Of a stretch of 64,000 bases of DNA, positions 10,001 through 20,974 are shown one piece after another. The DNA is taken from NCBI GenBank assembly GCA_963717195.1, contig CAVQVR010000002.1, forward strand, positions 124,001 to 188,000, read 5' to 3'. The notes under the pieces were generated by a model that was given only the letters and a program-made list of their open reading frames with translations, was not told the DNA's origin and searched no databases. Numbering within the stretch: position 1 is the first letter of the stretch; each line of letters opens with the position of its first letter. The position numbers and the translations under genes are program-made. This DNA comes from JACDAE01 sp963717195. GTDB lineage: Bacteria > Chloroflexota > Ktedonobacteria > Ktedonobacterales > Ktedonobacteraceae.

Positions 10001-13000
10001 ACCAACCGCCCCATCCCATCGTACCACTGCCGCGTCGTCGTTGAGGTGTTGCTCCCACTGGTGACCCGCGTCGTCGTGTCCAGTTCGAGACACGGACTCG
10101 TCGTGCCCACACTACAGGTATTGGTATAGGTATAGCTTACCGTAGGCTGACTCTGTGTATCCCCCGGCTTGATCTCTGAGGTCAAACGCCCCAACGTATC
10201 ATAGGTAAACGTCGTCGTCTGCCCATTGGCATCCGTCGTCGACATCAGCCATTGCCCATACCCACTACTGGCCTGCGAGAGATCATAGCGATAGCTCACC
10301 GCCTGGTTCTTCGCATTGAGTGCCTTGACGAGATGCGTGTCAAAGCCATCATAGAATGCACACGCACCGTACTGCGCTGCTCCACTCGTACATCCCACAT
10401 GCCCATCTGGACTCGTGGCCGTGATCGGAGTACCCGAACTGTCGTAGCTGTGCAGCGTCGCGGAGGCCGTGCCCCCACAATTCTGCGCATCCACAAACCC
10501 CGCCTGCAACGTCACCGAGGGAACCACCGGCGGATGAGGTGGCGAGGGATTGCCCCCATAGACGTACACCTGACATCCATCGATGGTTCCCGCGGCATCC
10601 CGATTTTGCACAAACGCCGGCAGATCCGTCAGATAGACGTTCCCATTCACGTTATTGTCGGGAAAGTACGACGTGGTCTGCACAAACTGCTGCCCCCCCA
10701 CATCATTGCCAGTGCTATCGATTTTGCTTACATTGCCGTAGTCATACGCACCTACACCCTGATTATCACCATCATAGGTCATATTCACGGTTCCATGCAC
10801 TACCCGCGCATCACTCTTATACTCACTGATGCCCGTGACCCCATCCACCTGGTATGTATCTTCCTGTGTGATGCGTGGATCACACACCACCACCGGATTG
10901 TTATGGTCCAGTTCACTGAACAGGTACCCACTCCCCGGATCCACCGTCCCTCCCACCGCATTCTTGCTCCCCACCACCCCCAACACGGTGGACAGTTCAT
11001 CGCATACGTGTTACTCGTCACCTGCATCAGTTGCCCGGACGCACTGTAGTCCTCTTCCTGATTGAGCCTGCCCGCTGCTCCCGGATCCTCATTCCAGTAT
11101 GGGGCCGGGTGACAGGCATATTTGGTATAACAGTGAATGCTGCTATTGGCTTCGCCCCAGCCCGACGTCGAGGCAAAGTAATCCAGCTGGTAGCTCTTGT
11201 CCGGATTGATCACCTGCGCTTTGGTAAAGCTGGTGAATTGCCCATTGTAGTAATCGGTGTAGTCATTATCATTCTGATTGCCCCACGTGTAGCCATGCTG
11301 GCAATCACTGCACTGCTGTGCTGAGATCGCCGCGACTGTGTACTGATAGCCCCACGTCGAGCTGACCCCGTTGGTCACCTCGGTGCGCCCCACCAGCACG
11401 ATGCGGCTCCAGTTCTCGTCATCGGCGGACCCACACAGGCTCGTGGGCGTCTGGGCTCCTGCCGCATCACAGGCAAAGGCATCGTTGCCCACCGCGCCAT
11501 GCGTATTGTTGTGCGCTTCTTTCCAGCTGAAGGTCGCGTGCCAGCCCATCCCATTGTCCAGGCTGCTGAGATAGGAGCTGTTGTAGCTCTGCTCCCACAG
11601 CACACATTGCGTGCTATTGAAACGCGGAATCGTCGAGGGACAGGGACTCTTCGTATTGGAGCCGAAGAGCTTGTCGATGTAGTGCTGCTGCACACTCGCG
11701 GTATTAAGATAGCTCATCGTCGTCACGGGAGCACTGAGCCCGTTGACATCGGTGCCCAGTTGCTGGATCTTCGTCAGGTTCAAGTAACCCGCGATACTCT
11801 CGTTACTGCCACTGAGCTGATCCACCCGCGTCTGCGGCCCTCCCTGATCATAGGAGAAGATATACTGCCGCAGCGTATGGCCATTGACCTGCACCTGCAC
11901 ATCGTTGAGCACATAGGTGTTGATGGCTTTGGCGATGCCCAACCCCTTTGAGCTGGTGAGGTCCACCGGATCATCGCAGCGATACGCCGTCGAGGTCCAG
12001 TTCTGACACCCGGTCGTGTTGGTCAGGTGCGCTGGCTTCATCGAGGCATCAAAGACCAGGCGCACCTGCGGATGCCAGGACGCACACTGCGCACTCGCAT
12101 TGGTAAAGGTTGTGGTATGGCAGGAGGGATCGTCATATTCGATGGAAGAGATCACCGCATCGCGGATATTGCTCCCCGATGTGACGGTACGTTGATAGTT
12201 GATGCGGATCTGGTTGCCATAGCGATCCACGATCAGGTCCAGATCCCAGCGATAGGCATTGAGGGTGCCCAGCGCATCCACGGCCCCTTGCCGGGCGGGG
12301 TCCACACACCCAAACTCCTCCATCGTGCCATCAGGCAACCACACATGCCAGCAGGGATGCCCTTTGAAGGCGACCTCCTGCACGACGGCATGGCTCTCGG
12401 GAGCGGTATGCCAGACGGCGGGCAGGGCACTCATGGCCGGAACCGGGGTGGGATCCTGGGTGCTCGCCTTCTGATCAGGCGGGATCAACTGCCCACTGAG
12501 GCCATTGGAATCGTTGATGTTCCACACACTTTCCCACGTTGGCGCATTTAATCCCTCCGTCACACTCTGCTCGCTCCAACTGATCGAGCCCAGACTCAGG
12601 CTCCAGCCCTCTCCCACCCAGGGTGCGGCGGCCTGCACATTATGCGTCTCGTTGACCGAACCGCTGGAATAGGCCAGATTCACCGGTGGGGTCAGGCCAC
12701 CGGGACCCGGAGGAATGCTCAAGGGATAGCTGTAATCCAATCCCCCGGAACTCAAGCCAACATCCACATCATGCACTTTGCCCCAACTGGCGGTGGGATC
12801 CTCGGTATTGAAGGTCACCGTACTGCTAGCCGCCGCCGGGACGAGGCTTTGGGGGGTGGTCGATGTCGCCTGGACTCCCTGCGCTGCCGGGTTCAGATCC
12901 GTGCTTACGCTCCAGACGGCCTTGGTTGGGGCATCTTTATGCGCCAGCAGCACCTGCGATGCTGATGAAGAGGGCAAGGCCAACGCTCGGCTCCCCACGG

Positions 13001-13654
13001 ATGCCTGGGTCGCGGAGACGGGCTGCCAGATGGCCGTCACCTCCTGATCCTGCCAGAACCAGCCCTGCAAGGCTGTAGGGGCATGGTAGCGCAACGTGAA
13101 GGGATGGGCCAGCACCAGCGTCGTGAGCGGCTTGCCTGCCGCATTGGCGAGTTGGATCTGATAGGTTCCCAAAAGACACGCCCACTGGCGTCTCCACCCG
13201 AGCCGGGATCGAGCTGGTTCACCGTGAGACGAATGGCTCCCCCTGCGGCCTGGATCTGAGCGGCACTGACACTGCCAGCTGCGCTATCCAGTTCAAAGGT
13301 GCCATTGCCACTCACGACCTGTTGCGCGGCGGTCGTGAGCACCACGCTCTGAGGTGGAACCACATTGAGCGTGGGACGCGGAATGGGGCCTGTGGTGATG
13401 GTCTGGCTCCCATTTCCTGGCGACGCCAGCACATGCGGCGTGACGGCAGGAGGCTGCAGCCAGGAGGGCGTCTTCAAGACTGGATTGGAAGTGGGGCGGG
13501 TCGCCGCATGCGCTGGCGTCGCGGTCCATCCCGCAAACAGATTACTCCATAACAATAATACATAGAAAAAGACGAGCACGACGGCTCGAATCCCCCATCG
13601 TCGACCCGGTTGGATCGGGCGGGATAGAGGAAAGCCAGGAGTCGGTTTAGACAT
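7031..13654 (-). pseudogene. Secreted RHS/YD-repeat polymorphic toxin, three frameshifts
   Basis: Reassembled across three single-base losses (near 13171, 10993 and 9137) this gene encodes about 2,208 residues. ATG 13654 follows AGGAG. Order: a signal segment at about 18-50 ending ATPAHA, a beta-rich N-terminal region, an SpvB-like block near residue 300 (DYSYPLSIPPGPGG), many YD repeats (FTYDTLGRLTS, YDALDRLT), and the RHS core motif GLLYYNARYYDP near 1937, followed by the DPTG boundary. Then come a Pro/Trp-rich linker, KKEPEQ repeats and a His-rich toxin tip of about 80 residues. RHS proteins enclose a C-terminal toxin in a beta shell. All breaks are repaired by one base each, so error or recent decay are both possible. 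Confidence 0.88.
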
Positions 13655-14546
13655 AAAGGCTCCTATCATACAGAACAATTTCATAACATCTTATCAGGCA
13701 CAAAAAGACTCGAACCTGGAAGAAATGCCATAAAGGTTTCCATCCAAAAAGTGCATAGGAGCGGAGGAGAAACGAGGAAAGAAGTGGACCGCAATCACGT
13801 CTCTATCTGTAACACAAGCATACCTGAAATGGATGGGTTCGTCAAGAGGCAAAATCGCCGATTTGCTCTCAGAAGTACTTTCTCTCTTTTTTAGATCATT
13901 CAGCAAACCAAGAGATTGAATGCATCTGTAAGAAATTATGGCGTTTCATACTGTTTCAATGTGTATCATGATGTATATTTCCGTTCTTTCTGTACTGTAC
14001 CACCTATTACTTTCTATCCATATTGACAAATCAGTCCATATCAGGTATAGCAACCCTTGCATACGAACATCGCCATGCATCTATTCACACAATGACGACG
14101 CATCCTCGCATTTGTGAGCTTGATGCATTGATTAGAGAGGACTAAAGAACGGAAAGGGACCGCAATCACTTTCTCTGTCCTGAGCCATCTATCCTATTCT
14201 GACCCGGTAAAAGGAGGGGATTTAACGTCCCGCGTCAGCTTCTTTCCTTGCATACACATTTGTGCAGGTCTTTCCCTTCCCCAGGGATTGCCAATTCTCT
14301 AGAGAAGATGCAAATGAAGAAAGCTTTACCTTGACCTCGCTCTATGAAGCTGGAGCTTGCCTGATCTCCGATGTGCTCAAAGGAAACGTTACGAGTTCGC
14401 ATTGATCCTCTGTTTGTTCCTACCGGCAAAATCCGTCTGGAGCAATCGCGCCCCCACGCCACTCTATCCCCTATAGACACAAATGATAGTATAGAACCAG
14501 AAAATATCATAGCAGGCCACAGCCCTGTTAATTATTAAGAGTGCGC
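13655..14546. other. Divergent intergenic region between RHS toxin and cca
   Basis: This 890-bp region separates the minus-strand toxin from plus-strand cca. Two direct copies of GGACCGCAATCAC with similar flanks occur near 13790 and 14158. A 91-codon minus-strand frame (14235-14510) has no good start signal and is not called. The AT-rich part at about 13920-14060 is the likely place for the RHS promoter. Confidence 0.45.
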
Positions 14547-16074
14547 ATGAATAGAGAAACATATCATCCAATAGCCGAGACACTACCCATCTTACAGCAG
14601 GCAGCGCAGTTTTTTAGCTCCCACGCTCATCAAACTTATCTGGTTGGAGGTTCGGTACGCGACGTATTACTCCATGTCCCCTGCATAGACTGGGACATCT
14701 CCACCGATGGTGATGCTCCACATCTGGCACGCCAACTCGCCAATGCCCTCGGCGGCCATTATGCCTATATGAATGATAAAGCTAGTCGCATCACCATCAA
14801 ACGGCATCAGCAGGAGATCATTCTCGATATCTCACCTCTGCATGGTGCTACCATCGAAGAAGACCTCAGACGACGCGACTTCACCATCAATGCAATCGCC
14901 CTTCCCTTATCAGAAGCCGTAGATAGCCTTACTACTGGGGCGTCTCTTCCCCTTGTTGATCCTTTATATGGCAACGATGATCTATCAGCCCATTGCCTGC
15001 GTGCAGTTGATGATGCCACCTTTCAGCATGATCCATTGCGCATGCTGCGTGCAGTACGTTTCATGCACCGCTACCAGTTCACAATTGAACCACACACCGA
15101 TCAGATGTTGACGCGTGATGCTTCCTTGCTCACACAGGCAGCTCCCGAACGCATTCATCATGAGCTGTATGCAATTCTAGAACCCCCCGGCGCCACAACA
15201 CGTTTGCGCTTCCTTGATAGTCACGGCCTTTTTACCGTACTCATACCAGAATTTCATCCCCGCTCGCGGTATGCCGCAACCAGAACTGCATCACTGGGAT
15301 GTCCTGGAACATTCTCTCGAAACCGTTGCCCACCTTGAACACCTGGCAACGCTCCTTCAACAATCAGCGACACAGCTCAAGCACTCGCCTCTAGAGCTGA
15401 ACGATCAGGACAATCTGCTAGCTATACAGACATTGCTGAGGGAAGCGCAAGAGCAACATATATTCGCTTTTGATAAACTGACATCCGCTCCTATGAAGCT
15501 GGCTGCTCTTCTCCATGATATCGGCAAGACAGTGACATACACGCGCAGCGAAGAGGGCGATATTCGCTTTTATGGACACCCTCAGGCAGGCATTCCCTTG
15601 ACACAACAGATCCTGCGTCGTCTGAATGGCAGCATCCACGAGCGGCGTCTTGCGCAACAGGTAGCCGGACATCATATGCGTCCCGGCCAACTCAGTCGCG
15701 ATCCCATAACACAACGAGCCATACGTCGCTACTTCGTTGATCTGGGACCGACCGGTATCTATGTTGCGCTTATCTCTCTGGCCGACCACCTGGCCATGCG
15801 TGGACCCGAACCCCTCACCACATCATGGGAACGTCACCTGGCAACCGTGCGGCTCCTGCTTAATGCCTACATTCGTGAGCGTGAGAGTATTCTCCCACCT
15901 CGCCTAATCCAGCCTGATGAACTCATTCATCGCCTTAACCTTACTCCCGGCCCCATCATAGGACAACTTCTTGAAGCTATTGCCGAAGCTCAGGCCGACG
16001 GCAAACTTCATTCAAAAGAAGAGGCGCTCTGGCTGGCTGAAGAACAATTGCAAAACACAGAGCAGGAAAAATAA
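14547..16074 (+). pseudogene. cca: CCA tRNA nucleotidyltransferase with HD domain, one frameshift
   Basis: The repaired product has about 508 residues. The N-terminal half carries the class II nucleotidyltransferase signature: YLVGGSVRDVLL, DWDIS, the RRRDFTINA block and DPLRMLRAVRF. The C-terminal half carries an HD hydrolase domain with AALLHDIGKT and AGHHMRPG. The enzyme adds or repairs the CCA end of tRNA; the HD domain is known as a 2',3'-phosphatase/phosphodiesterase module in such enzymes. The frame breaks at the GAATTTC heptamer at 15249-15255: removing one T gives LIPEFIPARGMPQPEL without a gap. ATG 14547 is preferred over the GTG at 14541. Such a gene is rarely dispensable, so a sequence error is likely. 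Confidence 0.88.
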
Positions 16075-16131
16075 GCCGTACTTAGCAGTTCTTCGTCCCC
16101 TGCAAGATGCAGATTTCTACATGCATCATAG

Positions 16132-16160
16132 TTGACAAGAAGCGTCTCATGGCGTACCAT
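16132..16160 (+). promoter_or_regulatory. Predicted sigma-70 type promoter of nadK-recN
   Basis: TTGACA at 16132-16137 and TACCAT at 16155-16160 are separated by exactly 17 bases, about 70 bases before the nadK start. A small hairpin (GGGCGACAC pairing with GTGTTCGCCC, 16181-16202) lies in the leader. Prediction by pattern only. Confidence 0.5.
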
Positions 16161-16228
16161 TACTGAGGCTAAACATGTAAGGGCGACACAGCGTGTTCGC
16201 CCTCGCTTGCCAATATGGAGTTTTTTTT

Positions 16229-17101
16229 GTGAAGACGATTGCAATATTTTACCAGGGACTCAAGGAAGACACGTTCCGCTTTGCCACTCAACTCGTGCCC
16301 ATATTAGAAAAACAAGGCCACAGGGTTCGCTCCGTCGATATTCGTGACGAAGGACCCGAATGTGCAGACTCCTCGTTCCAGGGTTATGATATGGCACTCG
16401 TGCTGGGCGGTGATGGTACCATTGTTCACGCGGCTCGCCTCTGCGCCTGCATCAACCTGCCTATTGTCGGAATCGACTTTGGGCGTGTAGGCTTTCTGAC
16501 CGAGCTTGAACCCGATGAGGTTGAGAAGGATCTCAGCTACTTTCTCAATGGAGATAAAAGCGTCTGGGTCGATGAGCGTGCTATGCTGCGCGGTGTCTTG
16601 AAGCAAGATGGGCAAGAGGAGGAGTTCCTGGCACTCAACGATATTGTCATCGCTCGTGGCACATGGCCACGAGGTGTGCGCATCCACGTCTGGGTCGACG
16701 ACTACTATTACAACACGACGTATGCCGATGGAATGATTCTTTCGACTGCAACCGGCTCCACAGCCTATAATATGGCAGTTGGTGGCCCTCTGTTACATCC
16801 ACAGGTACGCAGCCTGGTCCTTTCACCCATCGCGCCGCACCTCGCAGCTAACCGCTCCCTGGTCCTGCAACCAGAAGCGAAAGTTCGCCTGCAAATCTTT
16901 ACCAACGCGCAAAACGGTGTCTTTTCTGCCGATGGCCAGTTGAACCGCGAGGTCAAAGATGGTGCTACCGTCACTATAGAAAAAAGTCCCTATATTACCC
17001 GCTTTCTCAGGCGTAGACCACCAACGTATTTTTACCAGATTATCAACGCCAAGTTAAAAAATGATGGCATGCCTGCCAGCGAAAGTCACCATGTTACTTG
17101 A
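16229..17101 (+). CDS. nadK: NAD kinase
   Basis: This is the 290-residue ATP-dependent NAD kinase that makes NADP. Seen motifs: GGDGT at residues 60-64, the NDIVIARG motif at 137-144 and STATGSTAY at 172-180, all in the family order and spacing, with the usual length. The GTG at 16229 is chosen because GGAG lies eight bases before it and the protein then begins with the typical beta strand KTIAIFYQG; an upstream ATG at 16193 lacks support. The stop overlaps the recN start by 11 bases, so the two are translationally coupled. nadK-recN pairing is common in bacteria. Confidence 0.93.
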   Translation: MKTIAIFYQGLKEDTFRFATQLVPILEKQGHRVRSVDIRDEGPECADSSFQGYDMALVLGGDGTIVHAARLCACINLPIVGIDFGRVGFLTELEPDEVEKDLSYFLNGDKSVWVDERAMLRGVLKQDGQEEEFLALNDIVIARGTWPRGVRIHVWVDDYYYNTTYADGMILSTATGSTAYNMAVGGPLLHPQVRSLVLSPIAPHLAANRSLVLQPEAKVRLQIFTNAQNGVFSADGQLNREVKDGATVTIEKSPYITRFLRRRPPTYFYQIINAKLKNDGMPASESHHVT

Positions 17102-19007
17102 ATTAACTATTAAAGATTTCGCCATTATCGACAACTTGCACCTGCGCCTTAACCGTTTGTTCAATGTTTTCACCGGAGAGACGGGAGCAGGCAAATCGAT
17201 TATTATTGACGCAGTAAATGCCCTGCTCGGCGGCAAGATCGGTGCAGAGTTCGTGCGTGCCGGGTGCGAACGCGCCTCCGTTGAAGGTGTCTTCTCCATT
17301 GAAGCGCTCCCGCCCGTAAGTAACGAGTGGCAACCACTCGAAGTCGTCGCACACGCCAGCGGTAATGGAGCCAGCACCCTGTTTGAAGCCCTTGAGCAGG
17401 CCGAAGCGCATTCCACACGACCGCTACCCTCCGCTGATCCTGATAGTGCGGACGCAAGCGTTGCGCTCTCAACTCTGCTCCATGAATATGATATTACGCC
17501 GGAAGATGGACAGATCATCCTTTCGCGCGACATATTCCGTTCCGGGCGTACTGTTGCCCGCATCAATGGACGCGCCTTCTCTCAGCAGGTTTTACAACAG
17601 GTTGCAAGCTGGCTGGTTGACATTCATGGTCAGAGCGAACACATGAGCCTCCTCAGGCCAGAACAACATATCAACTTCCTTGATCGCTACGCTGAACTCC
17701 TTCCCCAACGTGAAGAGTTAGGGCGCAAGGTCACTGAATGGCGCAACGCTCGTAAGACGCTGCAATCACTGCAACAGAATGTACGCGAACAGGAGCGCCG
17801 TGCCGAATTTCTGCACTTCGAGATTGAGGAGATCGAAAAGGCCAACCTGCGACCAGGCGAGGTCGAGGAACTGGAGGAAGAGCGCAAAGTCCTCAGCAAC
17901 GCGGAACGCCTGCGCGAACTCTGTACGCTCGTCTACGGCTCCATCAAAGGCACCGATATAGGCGGCGACGACTTCAAACCCGCTCTCGATCAGTTGCGCG
18001 TGGCCCAACGCAGCCTGAGCGAACTGGTACGCCTGGATAAAAGCATGGAGGAGTACTCCGAAACGCTCTCCGAAGCAATCTACCAGCTTGAAGACGTAGC
18101 TGCAAGTGTCAGTAGCTACGAAGCCGACATCGAAGATAATCCCCGCCGCCTGGCTGATATCGAAGATCGCCTTGACCAGATCGCTAAACTCAGGCGTAAG
18201 TATGGGCACAGTATCGAGGAGATTCTACAAAGAGCCGCCGAAGATCAGGCTGAACTGGATACTATTACCAATCGCGACGAACTGGTCGCCAAACTACAGC
18301 AACAGGATGGGCAGTTCCGCTCCGAAATCGGCATACTGGCACAGGACATCTCAACACAGCGCATTGAAGCAGCTCAGCACCTCGCTACCGCTATGGAAGA
18401 GCAATTGAACGACCTGAACATGCGCCGCGCACGTTTCCAGGTTGAAATCCAACAGGAGCCGGACGACGAAGGCGTGCTGGCCAGTATCAACGATCAGCCA
18501 GAGCAGCTCTATGCCTGCGATCAGACCGGTATTGATCGTGTGCAATTCCTGATCGCCCCCAATCCAGGAGAACCATTTAAACCACTCACAAAGATTGCCT
18601 CTGGCGGCGAAACATCGCGCCTGATGCTGGCACTCAAAACTATCCTCGCCGATGCCGATGCCACTCCTACTCTCATCTTCGATGAGATCGATTCCGGTAT
18701 CAGTGGACGTAGCGGCCAGGTCGTCGGCGAAAAACTATGGCAACTGACCGGTAATCACCAAGTCATCTGCGTCACACACCTGCCGCAGATCGCTGCTTTT
18801 GCCGACACCCACTACAATGTCAATAAGCAGATTCTCGATGACCGCACCATTACGATTGTCAATGAACTGCGCCCAGAACAACGCGTACGCGAAATTGCTC
18901 ACATTATGGGCGGCAGCATCAGCGAATTCTCTCTGAAAAGCGCCGAAGAGATGCTGGCACGTTCCTATTTATGGAAAGAGAATAGAACACGGAACCTCAC
19001 AAATTAA
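17091..19007 (+). CDS. recN: DNA repair ATPase RecN
   Basis: This 638-residue SMC-like protein acts in double-strand break repair by bridging DNA ends. The Walker A motif GETGAGKS is at residues 29-36, and the Walker B region TLIFDEIDSGISG lies near 527-535, preceded by an ABC signature (KIASGGETSRLMLAL). The middle is a long coiled coil rich in Glu/Arg/Leu. Length fits the family, with an insert at about 100-130. The start at 17091 (MLLELTIKDF) is the conserved one; an upstream ATG at 17061 would add ten unrelated residues inside nadK. Confidence 0.94.
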   Translation: MLLELTIKDFAIIDNLHLRLNRLFNVFTGETGAGKSIIIDAVNALLGGKIGAEFVRAGCERASVEGVFSIEALPPVSNEWQPLEVVAHASGNGASTLFEALEQAEAHSTRPLPSADPDSADASVALSTLLHEYDITPEDGQIILSRDIFRSGRTVARINGRAFSQQVLQQVASWLVDIHGQSEHMSLLRPEQHINFLDRYAELLPQREELGRKVTEWRNARKTLQSLQQNVREQERRAEFLHFEIEEIEKANLRPGEVEELEEERKVLSNAERLRELCTLVYGSIKGTDIGGDDFKPALDQLRVAQRSLSELVRLDKSMEEYSETLSEAIYQLEDVAASVSSYEADIEDNPRRLADIEDRLDQIAKLRRKYGHSIEEILQRAAEDQAELDTITNRDELVAKLQQQDGQFRSEIGILAQDISTQRIEAAQHLATAMEEQLNDLNMRRARFQVEIQQEPDDEGVLASINDQPEQLYACDQTGIDRVQFLIAPNPGEPFKPLTKIASGGETSRLMLALKTILADADATPTLIFDEIDSGISGRSGQVVGEKLWQLTGNHQVICVTHLPQIAAFADTHYNVNKQILDDRTITIVNELRPEQRVREIAHIMGGSISEFSLKSAEEMLARSYLWKENRTRNLTN

Positions 19008-20041
19008 CGACAGCCATTATAGGTGCGGGTTGCAGCGGTCTGGCTGCCGCCCATACCCTGCACGATGCAGGACACAACATCACTCTTTTTGAGCAAAGTG
19101 ATGGCGTCGGTGGCCGGGCAGCAACACGCAAACGCGAGGGCTTTATCTACGACTACGGCGCGAATTATATTAAACCAGGCGCACCAGCCAGCGTGGAACT
19201 GATTACAAAACGCTTCTACACTCCAGACCTCATTGACATCGAAAAACCCGTCTGGACTTTTGATAGCGCAGAACATATTCAGGAAGGTGATCCAGACCAG
19301 AATGCCGAATCCAAATGGTCCTATCGCTATGGCCTCAATACCCTTCCCCAACGTATGGCTGGAGGACTGAATATTCACCTGAAAATACGCATTGCATATA
19401 TACAACAACAGACAAACGCATGGACTCTTTATGGCGATAACGAGCAAACTATAGGCACGTTCGATCAATTGCTCATCACCATTCCCGCCAACCAGGCCAT
19501 TAGCCTCATAAAGGCAAGCCAGTTCCGACAGAATTTAGGCACGACAATCAGCTCCTATCTTGCGAAGGCTGGTTATAATGCGCTGATCTCAGTGTTGTTC
19601 GGCTATAAACCACGGCCCAGCGTTCGCCCTTACTATGCACTGGTCAATACCGATAGAGCACATGCGATCTCCTGGCTATCCTGGGAACACGAAAAGAATC
19701 CCGAACGCGCCCCTGCAGATGCAGGATTATTGATGGCACAGATGGGTCCACAATACAGTCAAGAACACTGGCAAACTCCAGACGAGGAAATTTATCGCGA
19801 CGTGACTCCTCGTATTGCCAGTCTCATCAATGAAGCATTACCCGTTCCATACTTTACTGACATTCAACGCTGGCCCTATGCCCTGCCGACCCGGAAAGCC
19901 GACGCAGATGCACTTAACGCCGCCACACTAGCGTCAGGATTAGCCTTTTGCGGGGATGGCTTCGTAGGTGGACGCATTCACCTCGCACTCGAACATGGTA
20001 TTCAGGTAGCTCAGCAGCTCATCAACCAACAAATTGAATAG
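18986..20041 (+). CDS. FAD-dependent amine-oxidase/renalase-like oxidoreductase, start unclear
   Basis: The protein begins with a dinucleotide-binding fold: AIIGAGCSGLAAA, then LFEQSDGVGGRAATR typical of renalase-like and protoporphyrinogen-oxidase-like enzymes. A second motif is near the C-terminus (GLAFCGDGFVGGRIHLAL), which closes the FAD site. About 345 residues are conserved-looking. The substrate is unknown. No canonical start codon lies between the in-frame TAG at 18983-18985 and the FAD motif. The ATG at 18971 would give four codons before that TAG. The coordinate given is the first sense codon after the stop. The gene overlaps the recN end and likely belongs to the same transcript. 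Confidence 0.75.
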   Translation, partial: NTEPHKLTTAIIGAGCSGLAAAHTLHDAGHNITLFEQSDGVGGRAATRKREGFIYDYGANYIKPGAPASVELITKRFYTPDLIDIEKPVWTFDSAEHIQEGDPDQNAESKWSYRYGLNTLPQRMAGGLNIHLKIRIAYIQQQTNAWTLYGDNEQTIGTFDQLLITIPANQAISLIKASQFRQNLGTTISSYLAKAGYNALISVLFGYKPRPSVRPYYALVNTDRAHAISWLSWEHEKNPERAPADAGLLMAQMGPQYSQEHWQTPDEEIYRDVTPRIASLINEALPVPYFTDIQRWPYALPTRKADADALNAATLASGLAFCGDGFVGGRIHLALEHGIQVAQQLINQQIE

Positions 20042-20064
20042 TGTTATGGAGATGATAGATATTT

Positions 20065-20673
20065 ATGATGCCTTTCTTACCTCAGGAAACTCAGAACGAA
20101 CTCGTAACGCTCGCAGAACGTTACGGCCAACCACTGGTACGTACCGTCGATCTTGGCCAGACAAGCCAGTTCGATCCTATCAATAAAAATGATCGCTACG
20201 GCGAGGTTTGCATGGTCGTGCGGCGACGAAACGGGCACCTTCTCACCATGAAAAAGACGTTCTATCCCACCGGGGCATATCGCCTGCTTACTGGTGGAAT
20301 CAACCATGGAGAGGCGATCTTTGCAGCCCTGTTGCGCGAAACAAACGAGGAAACAGGACTGGAGGTAGAAGTGCAACGCTTCCTGGTGGCCGCCACTTAC
20401 CTGACAGACACAACGGGAGAGCAACCCGTCTTCTATACCTTCGCCTTCTTGCTCGATGAGATTGGTGGCGCGCTCGGCACAATCGATGAAGACGAACGCG
20501 TCGAGGCATTCCTGGAAATCGAGCCCGCACAATTGCCTGAACATGCCGCATTTTTGGAGCAGTTGGATGGGCCACGCTTCAGTAAAGAGATTGATGGTAG
20601 CTGGAGCGACTGGGGCAAATTTCGCGCAGCGATTTACTATCTGGTATGGGAAGCACTGGATAAGTTGGGGTAG
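20065..20673 (+). CDS. NUDIX hydrolase
   Basis: This is a 202-residue NUDIX protein. The box is at residues 77-99: GG-N3-GE, seven residues, then RETNEETGL, which fits the GX5EX7REUXEEXGU consensus completely. Such enzymes cleave nucleoside diphosphates linked to another moiety; the substrate cannot be told from the sequence. The N-terminal 45 residues and the C-terminal helix (about 170-200) are outside the box. Start could be 20065 or the adjacent ATG at 20068. It follows the FAD oxidoreductase by 23 bases, so co-transcription is likely. Confidence 0.88.
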   Translation: MMPFLPQETQNELVTLAERYGQPLVRTVDLGQTSQFDPINKNDRYGEVCMVVRRRNGHLLTMKKTFYPTGAYRLLTGGINHGEAIFAALLRETNEETGLEVEVQRFLVAATYLTDTTGEQPVFYTFAFLLDEIGGALGTIDEDERVEAFLEIEPAQLPEHAAFLEQLDGPRFSKEIDGSWSDWGKFRAAIYYLVWEALDKLG

Positions 20674-20681
20674 CTAACGTA

Positions 20682-20690
20682 TGGTATAAT
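20682..20690 (+). promoter_or_regulatory. Extended -10 promoter element
   Basis: TGGTATAAT is an extended -10 hexamer (TGN-TATAAT), placed about 57 bases before the small membrane protein gene at 20747. Two further copies of the same nine bases occur at 31167 and 61983, each before a gene. No clear -35 box was seen. Confidence 0.5.
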
Positions 20691-20746
20691 ACCTACGAGT
20701 CAATAAGGAAGTAGCCACAACTTCCATCACATCGAAGGACTATCTT

Positions 20747-20947
20747 ATGGACAAAAAATTACTGAGCACAGTATTATTATTTGCTGTCTTCATCGGCTTT
20801 TTCTGGTGGGGTCTATCACTGATCCTCTCCACCATATCCGCTCCCGTAAAAGACGGCGAAAGCATCGTCTATGGCCTACTTCTACTGGGATGCGCAGGCT
20901 ATGCCCTGGTATCAATCCTGATGCTACCGCGCAAAAACCAATCGTAA
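20747..20947 (+). CDS. Small two-helix membrane protein
   Basis: This 66-residue protein has two predicted membrane segments, about 6-28 (LLSTVLLFAVFIGFFWWGL) and 40-58 (IVYGLLLLGCAGYALVSIL), joined by a short polar loop, with a basic C-terminal end. No family recognised. An extended -10 element lies upstream and the GNAT gene follows after 27 bases. Confidence 0.65.
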   Translation: MDKKLLSTVLLFAVFIGFFWWGLSLILSTISAPVKDGESIVYGLLLLGCAGYALVSILMLPRKNQS

Positions 20948-20974
20948 TCATGCTCAACATCAGGAACATATCAC

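Noticed and set aside
7871..11049. Long plus-strand frames inside the RHS gene
   Set aside because: They are antisense to YD repeats; the minus strand gives the clear RHS text.
7031..13654. Programmed frameshifting in the RHS gene
   Set aside because: Three different breaks with different sequences and no shared slippery heptamer; single-base loss is simpler.
14235..14510. 91-codon minus-strand frame upstream of the RHS gene
   Set aside because: No ribosome site and no protein-like pattern.
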